Source: VFJQ01 sp044226525 (GTDB lineage: Bacteria > Verrucomicrobiota > Verrucomicrobiia > Chthoniobacterales > Chthoniobacteraceae). From it: a DNA stretch of 64,000 nt. Positions 41,696-52,745 of this stretch are shown here, piece by piece (within the stretch, counting starts at the first letter, position 1; each line of letters opens with the position of its first letter). The notes below the pieces were generated by a model, which saw only the letters and a list, made by a program, of their open reading frames with translations, had not been told where the DNA came from and searched no databases. The stretch is from the NCBI GenBank assembly GCA_044226525.1, contig JBGAGV010000009.1, positions 62,001-126,000 of the forward strand, in the 5' to 3' direction. The position numbers and the translations under genes are program-made.

Positions 41696-44600
41696 GATTT
41701 CCGGCCGAAAGCGGCGCGCTGGCGAGCAGCGCGTTCCTGCGCGGCGCTGATGCGACCGGTGGATGCGTTGGAGCCATCGAGATGGGCGGCGAGCGATTCG
41801 ATGGTGGGATGTTGAAACATGCGGACGATGGAAATGTCGCGGGCGAGCACTTCGCGCAACCGCGCATGCACGCGCATCATGAGAAGCGAATGGCCGCCAA
41901 GATCGAAAAAGTTGTCGCGCACGCCGACTTCATCGGCTGCAAAAGCTTCACTCCACACACTCGCGATTTTCTTCTCCAGATCGGTGCGTGGCGGGATGAA
42001 ATGGGCGCTTCGAGCGCGGAGTGTCGCGCGTGGAGCCGCGATCCGGGCGGGAAGAGCTGCTGCCGCATTGGCGATGGTTCCTCCGTGGCAGATTTTTTCG
42101 AGCAGATCACGCAGCCAGCCGAGCACAATGTGAGCGGTCTCTGCTTCGAAGGTGCGCGGAGCTGCAATGAGGGTGAGCGTAATCTGCGGACCGGGCGTGA
42201 CGACGAGAGTGAGCGGATAATTCGTCCGGATTGGCGCGGTGAGGTCGCTGAGCGTGACGCCTCCATCGATGCGGTTCATGCGTTCGTCGATAACGTAGTT
42301 CTGGAAAACCAGCAGCGTGTCGAAGAGGCGTGCGTGCCACGGCAGTTCGCTCGAAGCGTGGATTTGCGCAAGGGGCGTGAACTGGTGCTCCTGCAGCGCG
42401 AAGGATTGTTCGTGCAGGCGCGCGACGAGCGTCTCGACGGAATCGGCGGCGGCGATTCGCACGCGGATGGGAAGATTGTTCACCATCGGACCGACGATGT
42501 TTTCCACGCCGGGAAGTCCCGCTGGGCGACCGGAAAAACTCGCGCCGAAAGCTATGTCGCCCCGACTGCTGCGGCGGTGAAGCAGGATGGCCCAGGCGGC
42601 TTGCACGAGCGTGTTCAGCGTGGCGCGGGTTGAGCGAGCGGCGGCGCGGAGACGGTCGCTCAATGTTTCGTCGAGAAGGAGCGAGTCTCCGCAGGCGGTG
42701 CTGGTGGGAGAAAAGTCCGCCGGCAGGGGAGTGGCTTCGCGGAAGGCATGGAGATGCGTGCGCCAGAAATCGGCGGACTCGCTCGGATCGCGCTGGTTCA
42801 GCCAGTGGAGATAGTCGGCGTAGCTTGTCGCCGGGGAGAGAGATTCGCCGGCATAGGCGGCGGATACTTCGCGAAGGACGACCGGCCAGGACCAGCCGTC
42901 GATCTGCAGATGATGATGACTCCAAACGAAGCGCCACTCTTCGTCCGCGACGCGCAGCAGGGCGAGCCTTGTAAGTGGGGGCCGTGCGAGGTCGAAGGAT
43001 CGCTTCTCGTCTTCGGAGAGAAATTGGGCGAATTGTTCGTCACTCGGATTTTCGCGCCAGTCCTCGATGGTCCAGATGGGGGTAAGCGAGTCGTGGATGA
43101 TTTGTCTTGGCTCACCGTCGCTCGGGAAGCTCGTGCGCAGAGCGGCGTGGCGATCGAGCACGGTCTGCCAAGCCTGTTGCAACCGCTCGACATCGAGCGG
43201 TCCGTGCAGCATGGCGTGCCATTGATCGAAACCGGAGCCGGGTTGGGCGATTTCGAGGGTGTGGTAGAGTCGCTGGATCGGCGACAGTGGATAGGTTCGT
43301 GGGGCGGTGCGGAGGCGCAGCAGAGCGGCGTGGAAATTTTCGGCGACGCGGGCGACGGTTTCTTCGCGGTGCAGATTGGTGCTGAAGGTCCAGCGAGCTT
43401 CGAGGCGTCCGCCGATGACGACGCAATTGATCTCGATAAGATGGGTGCGCTTCGCCTGGGGGCTGTGCCAGCCTTCGGTGGAGAGCGTGGACAAGGTGAA
43501 GCGAGTGCCGCTGGTAAGGGTGTCGAACTGGCCAAGGTAATTGAACAGGACCTGAGCGCGCGAGCGCGGCACGAGTCCGGCGAGATGACGCAGCAGGCCG
43601 TAGCCGAAACCGTTCGATGGAACGGTGATGTTTGGGAGAGTCAGCCGAGCGGGATAGATGGTGGTGAACCAGCCGACGGAATGTGAGAGATCGGTTTCCG
43701 TGCCGGTGAGTTCGGCGCAGAGGGTTTCTTCGCGACCGTGGCCCTCCAGATCGACGAGCAATGTGGTGCGGCGAGTCCACTCCGCGAACGCGAGGGTAAG
43801 CGCGGTGAGGAGCGTATCTTGGATGCGGGAGCCGCGCAGCAGGCTATTGGTTTCAGATTCGCTTAGCGAAACGCAGACGGTGCGAGCGGAGGATTCGAGG
43901 TTTTCGCCGTGGTTGAAATCGAGCGGGAGTGGTGGCTCGGCCGAGGCGGCGAGGTCGTGCCATGAAGGGACTTGTTCGCGCAGCTTTGGGGACGCTGCAG
44001 CTTGGGTAAGAAGCTGCGCCCAGCGCGCGAAGGAAGTGGTCGGTGCGGCGAGCGGACGGCGGGTGAGAGCAGCTTCGAGATCTTCGAGCAGGACGCGCCA
44101 CGAGACGCCGTCGATGGCGAGGTGATGCGCGACGATGAAGAGGCGCGGGGACGGTTCGAGAATCTGAGCGACCCGGAGCAGCGGGCCATGGGTGATGTCG
44201 AGGGAGGCGTGGGCCTCGGCCTCGCTCATCGTGCTAGTCGAGAAGCGTGGCTCGGGAGCGAGCGTCTGGTGCCAGCCATTTTCGTCGTGCGTGAAGCACA
44301 GGGAAAACGCGGGATGCCGCTCGGCAACGGTGTGCACCGCCCGTTCGAGGTCGTCGGGGGCGATGGGGGCGGGAAGATCGAGGTTGAGTGCTTGGTTCCA
44401 GTGGTTTTGACCCGCGAAGTCGTGCTCGAAAAACCAGCGCTGAATGGGAGTGAGCGGGATTGCGCCTTCGATGCGTTCCTCGGCTGAGGCTCTCGGAGCG
44501 GCAGGGGCAGCGGTAGCAAGTTCGGCGATCGTCTGGTGCTGAAAAATGAGCTTCGGCGAAAGGGCGAGGCCAGCCTGGCGAGCCTGCGCGACGACGAGGA

Positions 44601-47580
44601 TGCTGAGGATGGAGTCGCCGCCGAGATCGAAGAAATTGTCGTGAATGCCGACGCGTTCGAGACGGAGAACGCGCTGCCAGATGGCGGCGAGCATTTCCTC
44701 GGTGGGCGTGCGCGGGGAGACGAACGCCGCGCCGGTGTCCGGGCGGGCGGGTTCGGGATCGGGCAGGGCACGCAGGTCGGTTTTGCCGTTGTTGGTGAGC
44801 GGCACGTGGTCGATCAAAACGAACGCGGCGGGCACCATGTAGTCGGGCAGCTTCGCCTTGAGATGGGTGCGGAGATCGTGCGGGGGCGGCAGTTCGCCGC
44901 AGGAAGGCACCAGGTAGGCGATGAGGCGCTGGTCGCGCGCGACCACGACCGCTTCGCGCACGCCGGAATGCTGAAGGAGGAGGCTTTCGATTTCGCCAAG
45001 CTCGATGCGAAAGCCGCGGATTTTGACCTGCTGATCGATGCGGCCGAGATATTCGATGTCGCGGCCGGGAAGCCAGCGGGCGAGGTCGCCGGTGCGGTAG
45101 AGCCGTTCGCCCTCGCGCCAGGGATGCGGAATGAAACGCTGGGCGGTCAGTTCGGGGCGGCGGAGATAGCCGCGAGCGAGCCCGGCGCCGCCGACGAACA
45201 TTTCGCCCGGCGCCCCGATGGGTTGCGGTCGAAGTTGCGCGTCGAGGATGAACACTTCGAGATCGGGGATCGGCACGCCGATGACGCTGCCGCGCTGCAC
45301 GTCCGCCGCGCCGAGCGGGCGGTAGGTGACGTGCACGGTCGTCTCGGTGATGCCATACATGTTCACGAGTTGCGGGCACTGGTCGCCGTGGCGCTCGAAC
45401 CACGGCTGGAGGCTCTGCATTTCAAGCGCTTCGCCGCCGAAGATGACGAGGCGGAGAGCGAGCTTCCGCTGGCTCGCTTCATCTGCGGCGATAAATTGCC
45501 GGAAAGCAGATGGGGTTTGATTGAGGACCGTGACGCCTTCGCGCTCGACCAGTTCAAGGAACGATTCCGGCGAGCGGCTGATGGCGTGCGGGACGACGAT
45601 GAGGCGGCCGCCATAGAGGAGCGGGCCCCAGAGTTCCCACACCGAGAAATCGAAGGCGATGGAGTGAAACATCGTCCACACATCGCGCTCGTCGAAACCG
45701 AACCACGGATGCGTCGCAGCCATGAGACGGACGACGTTGCGATGGGTGATGCTGCAGCCTTTGGGTTTGCCGGTGGAGCCGGAGGTGAAGATGACGTAGG
45801 CGAGAGAATCGGGTGTGCCGGGATCGTGCAGTTCGCCGGTGGGTGCGAAGGCATCCAGACACACGAGGCGCGCGCCGTGGCCAGGGAGGCGCGCGACGAG
45901 CGAGGTCTGAGTGACGACGACCGGAGCCTGGGCGTCTTCGAGCATGAAGGTGAGGCGCTCGGGCGGGTAGGCGAGGTCGATGGGGAGATAGGCGCCGCCA
46001 GCTTTGAGGATGCCGAGAACGCCGACGATCAAGTCGATGGAGCGTTCGAGGCAGAGACCGACGATGACTTCGGCGTCCACGCCGAGCGTGCGAAGATGAT
46101 GCGCGACCTGTGCGGCGCGGCGATCCAGCTCGGCATAGGTCATCTGCTGCTCGTCGCAACGCACCGCAATGGCGTCGGGAGTGCGGGCGGCTTGTTCGGC
46201 GAAAAGCTGGTGTAGCGTTTTCTCGGGTGCGGCGACGGGAGCGCGCGGATTCCACGCGTGAATCAACTGCTCTTGCTCGGTAGCGGTGAGCATGGGCAAA
46301 TCGCCGAGGCGTTGCCGAGGATGCGTGACGATCGCTTCGAGGAGGGTGGCGAGATGACCGAGCAGTCGCGCGATGACGGCATCGGCAAAACGATGCCGAT
46401 CGAACTCGATGCGGAGGCGGAGTTGTTCGCCGGCATAGGCCGCGAGGGTGAGCGCGAAATTTGTCTGCTCGCAGAGATTAAAGTCGCGGTTCAGCCACGC
46501 CCCGCCGAGCGCCCGGAGCGAAGTGTGCAGGTCGTAGTTTTCGAAAACGACGATACTGTCGAAGAGAAGTTTGCCGCCGGGCACTTCGCTCCAGCTCTGA
46601 ACAGAAGCGAGCGGGGTGTGCTCGTGCGGGCGCATCGCCACCCATTGGACGCGCAGCTCTTTTAGCCAGGGAATAGTCTCCGCATCGCTGGACACGCAGG
46701 CACGGACGGGGAGGGTATTGATGAGCAGGCCGACCATGTCGTCGGCGTGCTCGATGTGGCCGCGACGGCAGGCGCGTGTAGCGCCGAAGACGACATCTTC
46801 TTCGCCGCTGTAGCGACTGAGGAGGATGGCCCAGGCGCCTTGGACGAGGGTGTTGAGGGTGAGGTCGTGCGCCTGCGCGAGTTCGCGGAGGCGATGGGTG
46901 CTTTCGATCGAGAGGCAGTGATCGGCGTCGCCCTGCGTGGGTTGGAGAGCGCAATCGCCAAGGCGCTCGACGGGGATGGGCGTGGGCGCGGTGAAGCCGG
47001 CGAGTTGCTGGCGCCAGTAGGCTTCCGAGGCGGAAGCATCCCGCTTTTGCAGCCAGTCGAGGTAGGCGCGATACGGCGGCCGAACGCTGGAAGGGCCGTC
47101 GAACACTTCTTGCAGCACGATGGGGAAGGAGCGGCCGTCGAGCAGCGCGTGATGGAAAGTCCATACGAGGCGAAACTCTTCCTCAGCAAAACGAAACAGG
47201 CAGAGCCGGAGCAGGGGAGCGCAGTCCATCGTGAAGCCCTTCTCACGATCCGTGCGCAAGTAAGTGGAGAAGTGTGCTTCCCTTTCCACCGGGCTGAGCG
47301 GGCGAAGGTCCACTTCCGTCCATGGGAGTTCGACGAGCGACCACACTTCCTGCACGGGCGCGGTTTCCCAGCGAAAGGCGGTGCGCAGAATGGCATGGCG
47401 TGAGACGACGTCCTCCCACGCGCGGCGCAGGCGCTGGGGATCGATTGGTTCGCGCAGCACGCATACCATCTGCTCAATATCCACACCGGAGTGCGGTTCC
47501 GAAAGCGCGTGGTAAAGCATCCCCTGTTGGAGCGGAGTCAGGGGATAGCGGTCTTCGATCTCAACGGGACGAACGGTCAT
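41692..47580 (-). CDS. nonribosomal peptide synthetase: C-A-PCP-E-C-PCP
   Basis: 1962 residues. Condensation (10-430; HHALLDG at 143-149), adenylation (455-950; TSGSTGKPKG, core YRTGDLARW, NGKTDLR), PCP (Ser990 in LGGDS), epimerisation (1045-1460; HHLAIDG from 1152, EGHGRE, VGWFTTIYP), a second condensation domain (1465-1880; HHLQIDG at 1556-1562) and PCP (Ser1898 in LGGHS). The second module has no adenylation domain. Pocket residues aligned by eye to GrsA give DFWNIGMVHK, the threonine code, so D-Thr is expected after epimerisation. It is the first gene of the operon; the leading C domain implies an acyl starter or an upstream peptidyl donor. There is no MbtH-like gene nearby. Confidence 0.95.
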
Positions 47581-47781
47581 CAGTCAGGTTTCGCTCCACT
47601 CGATGGGGCGGCAGACGCCTCGGCACAGGGCGCCGCGGCGAGAGCAGAATGAAAGGGTGTTAATTTTTTCACTTCGGAGAAAGCAGAGCATATGCCCGGG
47701 AGCAAAATCGTCGCTTTATCCGTGGCGTGAAGGTGTATTGAGCGTTGGCGCGGGTTCTGCAAAGAACTTCGCCCCCGACTG
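47581..47781. promoter_or_regulatory. divergent control region between the NRPS operon and the polysaccharide operon
   Basis: 201 bases separate the NRPS start (47580, minus) from the GTG of the glycosyltransferase (47782, plus). It contains an AT-rich run (TTAATTTTTTCAC near 47660-47672) and a GCATATGC palindrome next to CCCGGG at about 47688-47700. Both operons must be driven from here. I cannot assign -35/-10 boxes with confidence. Confidence 0.45.
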
Positions 47782-48879
47782 GTGCGCATTCTCATTCTCA
47801 ACCAATACTTTCCACCCGACCCGGCTCCGACCGGAGTGCTTTTTGCCGAACTGGCGGAGGCGCTCCGGCAGCGCGGGCACGACGTGGTGCTGGCTGGTGC
47901 GGGCGAGGCCTATCGCGCGGGGCAGGGGCGCGGGATGCGGCTGCTGCGCGAGATGTTCGCGCTGGTGAAGATTTTCTGGCACGGGGTGTTTTGCAAACGG
48001 GTGCAGGTCGTGGTGTCGGGCAGTTCGCCGCCGTGCCTGGCGGTGGTAGCAGGACTGGTGGCGCTGAGGCACTGGGCGCCGCATCTGCACTGGGCGATGG
48101 ATCTTTATCCAGAGATCGCGGTGGCCTTGCGCGAGGTGAAGGCGGGGATCGTCACAAAGCTCATTGGTTGGCTTATGAAGGTCGCCTATCGTCGTGCTCG
48201 CGCGGTGGTGGCGCTTGATCCGGACATGACGGAAGTGTTGCGCCGCTACGGGGTGCATCCGGTGGAATGTCGGCCGTGGGTGCCCGCGCCGGTGCTGGGG
48301 CGGCTGCCGCTCAAGCCGGTGGAGCCGTTCGAGCCGTGGACGTGGCTTTATTCTGGAAATCTGGGCCGGGCGCATGATTGGCAGACGCTGCTCGCGGCGC
48401 AGGCGGTGCTGGAGGAGCGCGGGGTGGATGCGACGCTGGTGTTCCAAGGCGGCGGGCCGTCGCGCGCCGCAGCGATGGAGCGGGCGAAGGAACTCAATTT
48501 GCAAAGAGTAATCTGGCGGCCTTACGCGGCGGAAGCCGATCTGGGGCAGGCGTTGCTGCGGGTGCAATGCCTCATCGTCACGCAATTGCCTGAGGCGGCG
48601 GGGTTGCTCTGGCCAAGCAAACTCGCACTGTTGCTCGGCCTGCCTCGGCCGCTGCTTTTCGTGGGGCCGAAAAATCGAGCGATCGCGGCATCGTTGCGCG
48701 ACCGGCCCGCCACGGCGGTGATGAATCCCGGTGATTTTCGCGCGGTGGCGGACTGGATTGCCCGGCTGCGTGCGGAACTGGCGACGATTCCGCAAAAAGC
48801 TGTCGTGGATATCGCGGCACATCGCTGGAATGCGATTGCATGGTGGGTGGACTTGATCGAAAGCGCGGTGCGCAAATGA
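47782..48879 (+). CDS. GT4-type glycosyltransferase
   Basis: 365 residues from a GTG at 47782 (MRILILNQYFPPDPAPTG), the standard first strand and loop of WbuB-like GT4 enzymes. The C-terminal domain has LYSGNLGRAHDWQTLLAA, FQGGGPSRAAAME and the acceptor/donor block LPEAAGLLWPSKLALLLGLPRP, where the usual E-x7-E is reduced to a P-S-K type motif as in WbuB relatives. It begins a plus-strand group with a WecA-like enzyme and a ligase-like protein, divergent from the NRPS operon. Confidence 0.85.
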   Translation: MRILILNQYFPPDPAPTGVLFAELAEALRQRGHDVVLAGAGEAYRAGQGRGMRLLREMFALVKIFWHGVFCKRVQVVVSGSSPPCLAVVAGLVALRHWAPHLHWAMDLYPEIAVALREVKAGIVTKLIGWLMKVAYRRARAVVALDPDMTEVLRRYGVHPVECRPWVPAPVLGRLPLKPVEPFEPWTWLYSGNLGRAHDWQTLLAAQAVLEERGVDATLVFQGGGPSRAAAMERAKELNLQRVIWRPYAAEADLGQALLRVQCLIVTQLPEAAGLLWPSKLALLLGLPRPLLFVGPKNRAIAASLRDRPATAVMNPGDFRAVADWIARLRAELATIPQKAVVDIAAHRWNAIAWWVDLIESAVRK

Positions 48880-48931
48880 AACCCTCGGGCCTCTTCCCGA
48901 TTTCGACAGCCGTGCTAGTGTCCGCCGCTCC

Positions 48932-50290
48932 ATGATTCTCGCGGCTTGCTTTTTTCTCGTCGGCTGGATGGTCGCGGTGATTTTGACGCCGTGGACCATT
49001 CGCCTGTCGCGCCGTGGCATCGGCCTCGATCATGCGAACGAGACGCGCAAACACCAGACTGAGGCGATCCCTCGGATCGGTGGTCTGCCGATCGTCCTCG
49101 CCTCGCTCCTGGGGCTGGGAGTGAGCGCGTGGGTGAGCCCGAAGCCGACGGTGGACTGGGCGCCGGTGCTGGTGGGAAGCGTGCTCATGTTTGGGCTCGG
49201 TTTCTGGGATGATTTGAAGCCGCTCGGGGCACGGAAAAAGTTGCTGGGCCAGGTTTTGATCGCGTCGCTGGTGTGCTGGATGGGGCTGAGCATCGAGAAG
49301 GTGACCTATCCCGGTGCGCGCTGGAGTGTTCAGCTCGGAGCCTGGAGTTATTTCGTGACGGTGTTCTGGCTCATCGCGGTGCCGAATATCATTAACCTGA
49401 TCGACGGATTCGACGGGCTCGCGGGCGGCCTCGGCTTGTTCCTCTCGGCGACGCTCGGCATCGTGGCGATTCACAACGAACAGCTCGAAGTGGCCTGGTA
49501 TGCGTTCACGATCAGCGGTGCATTGGTTGGGTTTCTCGTCTTCAATTTTCCTCCGGCGCGGATTTATCTCGGCGATGGCGGAGCTTACCTCATCGGCTTC
49601 ACCATTGCGGCACTATCGCTGAACAGCTCGAACAAGGCATCGGTCGCGGCGGTGTTGCTGGTCACCGTCGTCGCGCTGGGAATTCCGATTCTGGATACCA
49701 CCTTTGCGATGCTGCGACGCGCGGCGCGCGGGTATCCCATTTTCCGCGCTGACGATGAACATTTTCACCATCGTCTTGAAAGGCTCGGGCTCGACAAACA
49801 TCGCATCCTGCTCGCCTTCTACGGCATCGCGGTGATTTTCAGTCTGCTCGGGTTGAGCATCATCTGGAGCCAGGGCCGGTCGCTGCCGATCGCCATCGGT
49901 GCGGTGTTCGCGCTGGCGCTGTTTGCGTTCCGGTATTTTCACGACATCACCGATTGGACCGATCTGCGGCAGAAAGCGGAACGGACGATCAAGCGTCGGC
50001 GCTACGTGCGTTATGCGCTGCTCCAGGCGCAATTGCTGGAGATGGAACTGGAACGCTGCCGGACGGCGCAGGAGTTCTGGACGATTTTTGAGCACACCCT
50101 GCGGCGGGTGGGATTCACCGATCCGGGGGAGGTGGAGGACGAGGCTGTCATCCAGGTGCGCTACAACGGCGCGACGCCTTGGACGCTCCATGCGCCGAAG
50201 TCAACCGGCACGAAGGATGAGTGGAAACGGGTCGCGGAATGTTTTCGCCCCGTGTATGCCAAGGCGAAGGAACAATGGCCGACGAACTGA
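48932..50290 (+). CDS. WecA/MraY-like polyprenyl-phosphate sugar-1-phosphate transferase with C-terminal extension
   Basis: Initiates glycan synthesis by moving a sugar-1-phosphate onto a polyprenyl phosphate. Of 452 residues, the first 330 form the multi-pass core with the family motifs: MFGLGFWDDLKPL, NIINLIDGFDGLAGG, IYLGDGGAYLIGF and the HFHHRL loop. About 120 extra soluble residues follow the last membrane helix (YALLQAQLLEMELERCRTAQ and on), longer than the usual 340-360-residue family size and of unknown role. Its last 16 bases overlap the ligase-like gene. Confidence 0.92.
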   Translation: MILAACFFLVGWMVAVILTPWTIRLSRRGIGLDHANETRKHQTEAIPRIGGLPIVLASLLGLGVSAWVSPKPTVDWAPVLVGSVLMFGLGFWDDLKPLGARKKLLGQVLIASLVCWMGLSIEKVTYPGARWSVQLGAWSYFVTVFWLIAVPNIINLIDGFDGLAGGLGLFLSATLGIVAIHNEQLEVAWYAFTISGALVGFLVFNFPPARIYLGDGGAYLIGFTIAALSLNSSNKASVAAVLLVTVVALGIPILDTTFAMLRRAARGYPIFRADDEHFHHRLERLGLDKHRILLAFYGIAVIFSLLGLSIIWSQGRSLPIAIGAVFALALFAFRYFHDITDWTDLRQKAERTIKRRRYVRYALLQAQLLEMELERCRTAQEFWTIFEHTLRRVGFTDPGEVEDEAVIQVRYNGATPWTLHAPKSTGTKDEWKRVAECFRPVYAKAKEQWPTN

Positions 50291-52689
50291 ACTCCCAACG
50301 GCATCGCCGCAGTCGTTCGCAACGAAGCAAGCGTGACCTCTCTCGTCCGCTAGCGTTGGCGATCTTTGCGGTTCTGATCACGCTCGGTCCGCTGGTGTTC
50401 GGCTCAGTGGATCGGGTCGTGCAGATTTCGTTTACCATCGTGCTTGGCGTCGGGATGCTGATTTTTCCGCCGCGCATCATCGCACTGCCGGGGTGGATGA
50501 GTCGTCTGCTCATCGGGCTCACCACGATCCTGGTGGTGAAGGAACTCGCGCCGGCGGGGTTGTTTGGCGCGATGTCGTGGCGCGACACGTTGCAGCGAGC
50601 TTACGAATTACCGCTCCCATGGACACACAATCCCGAGCCGGGCCGTGCCTTCGATGGGTGGCTGGCCGGAATCGTCGGTGCGGGCTGGTTTGCCTGGGTG
50701 CGCACGCTGGCGGTGGATCGGGATGATCGCACGAAGCTTGCGTGGATCATGTTTGCTGGTGCGGCGCTGGTGGCGGTGATTTCTTTTGCCACGGTGGGAA
50801 TGGGTGGGCCGAACTCGAAACTTATTTTCGGCCTGCGTTACACTCCCGGATGGTTCGGCTTCGGGCCATTTCCGAACCGCAACCACTCGGCATGTTATTT
50901 CGCGATGGCGGCGATCATCGGCGCGGGTTGTCTAGCCCGGTCGGGCGAACGGAAGCGCTTTGGGCTGCTGGTTCCTGCGGTGTTGATGCTGGGTGGTCTG
51001 TTGGTGGCTCTTTTGCGAACGCAATCGCGAGGGGGGATTCTGGCGATGGGCGTGGGTCTGGCGGTTTTCATGGGGGTGGTGTTGCTCAAGCTGCGCAGCC
51101 GGCAGGCGCTGGCGGTCACGCTGGCGGCCGGCTTGCTGGTCGGTGGGCTCGGCCTGCTCGCGGGCGGGAAGGCGTTGCAGCGTTTCGCTGGCACGGGAGC
51201 GCCGGCGGACGATTCCGCCGCGGCGCGCGTGGCGGTGTGGAAAAATGCGACGGTGATGTGGAAGGACGCGCCGCTTCTCGGGCATGGGCTGGGCACGTTT
51301 GCGTCGGTGTTCCCGATGTATCAGCAAATGACGATGGAAGAAATCCGGGTGAAGCATCCGGAGAGCAGTTGGCTGCAATGGCTGAACGAACTCGGTCTCG
51401 TGCCGGTGGCGCTGAGCATGGTGGCAGGCCTGGCGTTCTGTCTGCCGAATGTAGGCGCGCTGTTTGAGCGGAGGTCGAGTTTCTACATTCGCGCCGCGGG
51501 CTTCGGCGTCGTCGCGACCTTGCTCACCCATGCCATTTTCGATGTGCCGGCGCATCGCTGGGGCACGGCGGGATTTGCGCTGGCCGCGCTGGCGCTGGCC
51601 TGTCCGGCCTCGCCGGAAACGCGCCGGGCTCCCCGTTTTGCGGGAGCGGTGCCATTGGGGATCGCCGGTTTCTGGCTGTTGCCGCTGATCTTCGACAAGC
51701 CGGCGTGGTCCACGTTTCAACTTGAGCGAGTGCTGGCAAGCCAACCGGTGCCACCGGGCCTGCCGATCAGTGCACTCGACACGACTCTGCGCTGTTTCCC
51801 GCTGAACGCACAGTTACATTTCGCGCGCGGTGAAAGGCTGGTGCGCACGGGAGCGATGCCGCCTTCGCGCTGGCAAAACGATTTCCGGGTGGCGGCGCGT
51901 CTGCTGCCCAACTCGTGGGAGGTGTGCGTGCGCGCGGCGCGTCTGTGCCGTCTGGAGCAGCCATCGCTGTCGCTGCACTATTGGCAGATGGCGGTGGAGC
52001 GGGCGACGCGGCAGCGCGGCGAAGTATTTGGGAGGGCGCTGCGGGAAACGGCATCCATTCCGTGGGCCATGGATGTGTGGTCGAACTACGCCGAGACGCA
52101 TGCCGATGTGGCGCTCATGATGTCGGAGAGTCTGCCGGGGGACGACGGGAAGCGTTTCTACGAAGCGTGGTGGCAGCAGCGAGGAGCGACGGCGACGGAC
52201 ATTTCGGAAGCGGAATCGTCCGCATTCAGCCGGGTCGCCGCGCGATGGGGGAATGTGAGTCAGCTCGCCTTGTGGATGCAGCGTCATCCCGAGCGGGCCG
52301 ACGAAGATTTTCGCGGCTGGGCAAGCCTGCTGCATGCATGGGGCGAAGACGAAAAGGCGTGGGGTATCCTGAGCCAGGAGATCAAGGAACCGGCGTATCC
52401 GTCGGCGGTGACGAAGCTCAAGAAAGAGGACGTCGGATTTCTCTGGCGGCACAATCCGGAGGACATCGTGAACGCGCGGACATACGCGCAGTTGCTGGAG
52501 AGCCTTGGCGAAACCCAGGAGAGCGAAGAAGTGGTGGCGTCGGTGGCCGCGCGAGTGAATGCGCCGCTATGGTTCCAGGAAAAGGCCGCGCATCAGTTAG
52601 CGAAGCGCAAACAGTTCGGGAAAGCGGTGGAAATGCTATTGCGCGCTCCCGTAGCGTCGGTGCCGTCTGCTGCGACTCCTTCGCAATAG
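50275..52689 (+). CDS. O-antigen ligase/polymerase-like membrane protein with helical-repeat C-terminus
   Basis: 804 residues. About eleven membrane helices up to residue 480 (for example LALAIFAVLITLGPLVFG, FGLLVPAVLMLGGLLVALL), with the Wzy_C-type region RTQSRGGILAMG, then VWKNATVMWKDAPLLGHGLGTF split by helices, and HPESSWLQWLNELGLV. The remaining ~320 residues are soluble and helical, TPR-like (WAMDVWSNYAETHADVAL, WASLLHAWGEDEKAWGIL). The ATG at 50275 has AAGGA just upstream and overlaps the WecA-like gene by 16 bases. It probably ligates or polymerises the glycan made by this locus. Confidence 0.85.
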   Translation: MADELNSQRHRRSRSQRSKRDLSRPLALAIFAVLITLGPLVFGSVDRVVQISFTIVLGVGMLIFPPRIIALPGWMSRLLIGLTTILVVKELAPAGLFGAMSWRDTLQRAYELPLPWTHNPEPGRAFDGWLAGIVGAGWFAWVRTLAVDRDDRTKLAWIMFAGAALVAVISFATVGMGGPNSKLIFGLRYTPGWFGFGPFPNRNHSACYFAMAAIIGAGCLARSGERKRFGLLVPAVLMLGGLLVALLRTQSRGGILAMGVGLAVFMGVVLLKLRSRQALAVTLAAGLLVGGLGLLAGGKALQRFAGTGAPADDSAAARVAVWKNATVMWKDAPLLGHGLGTFASVFPMYQQMTMEEIRVKHPESSWLQWLNELGLVPVALSMVAGLAFCLPNVGALFERRSSFYIRAAGFGVVATLLTHAIFDVPAHRWGTAGFALAALALACPASPETRRAPRFAGAVPLGIAGFWLLPLIFDKPAWSTFQLERVLASQPVPPGLPISALDTTLRCFPLNAQLHFARGERLVRTGAMPPSRWQNDFRVAARLLPNSWEVCVRAARLCRLEQPSLSLHYWQMAVERATRQRGEVFGRALRETASIPWAMDVWSNYAETHADVALMMSESLPGDDGKRFYEAWWQQRGATATDISEAESSAFSRVAARWGNVSQLALWMQRHPERADEDFRGWASLLHAWGEDEKAWGILSQEIKEPAYPSAVTKLKKEDVGFLWRHNPEDIVNARTYAQLLESLGETQESEEVVASVAARVNAPLWFQEKAAHQLAKRKQFGKAVEMLLRAPVASVPSAATPSQ

Positions 52690-52709
52690 CGCGAAGACGG
52701 CCAGAACAT

Positions 52710-52737
52710 TTGACACCCCTACGAGGGTTTCTATGGT
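52710..52737 (+). promoter_or_regulatory. sigma-70-type promoter of the Fur-family gene, possibly leaderless
   Basis: Perfect TTGACA (52710-52715), 16-base spacer, TATGGT (52732-52737; 4/6). The expected start of transcription falls at about 52744-52746, on the ATG itself, and no Shine-Dalgarno sequence is visible. Confidence 0.5.
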
Positions 52738-52745
52738 CGCCGTAA

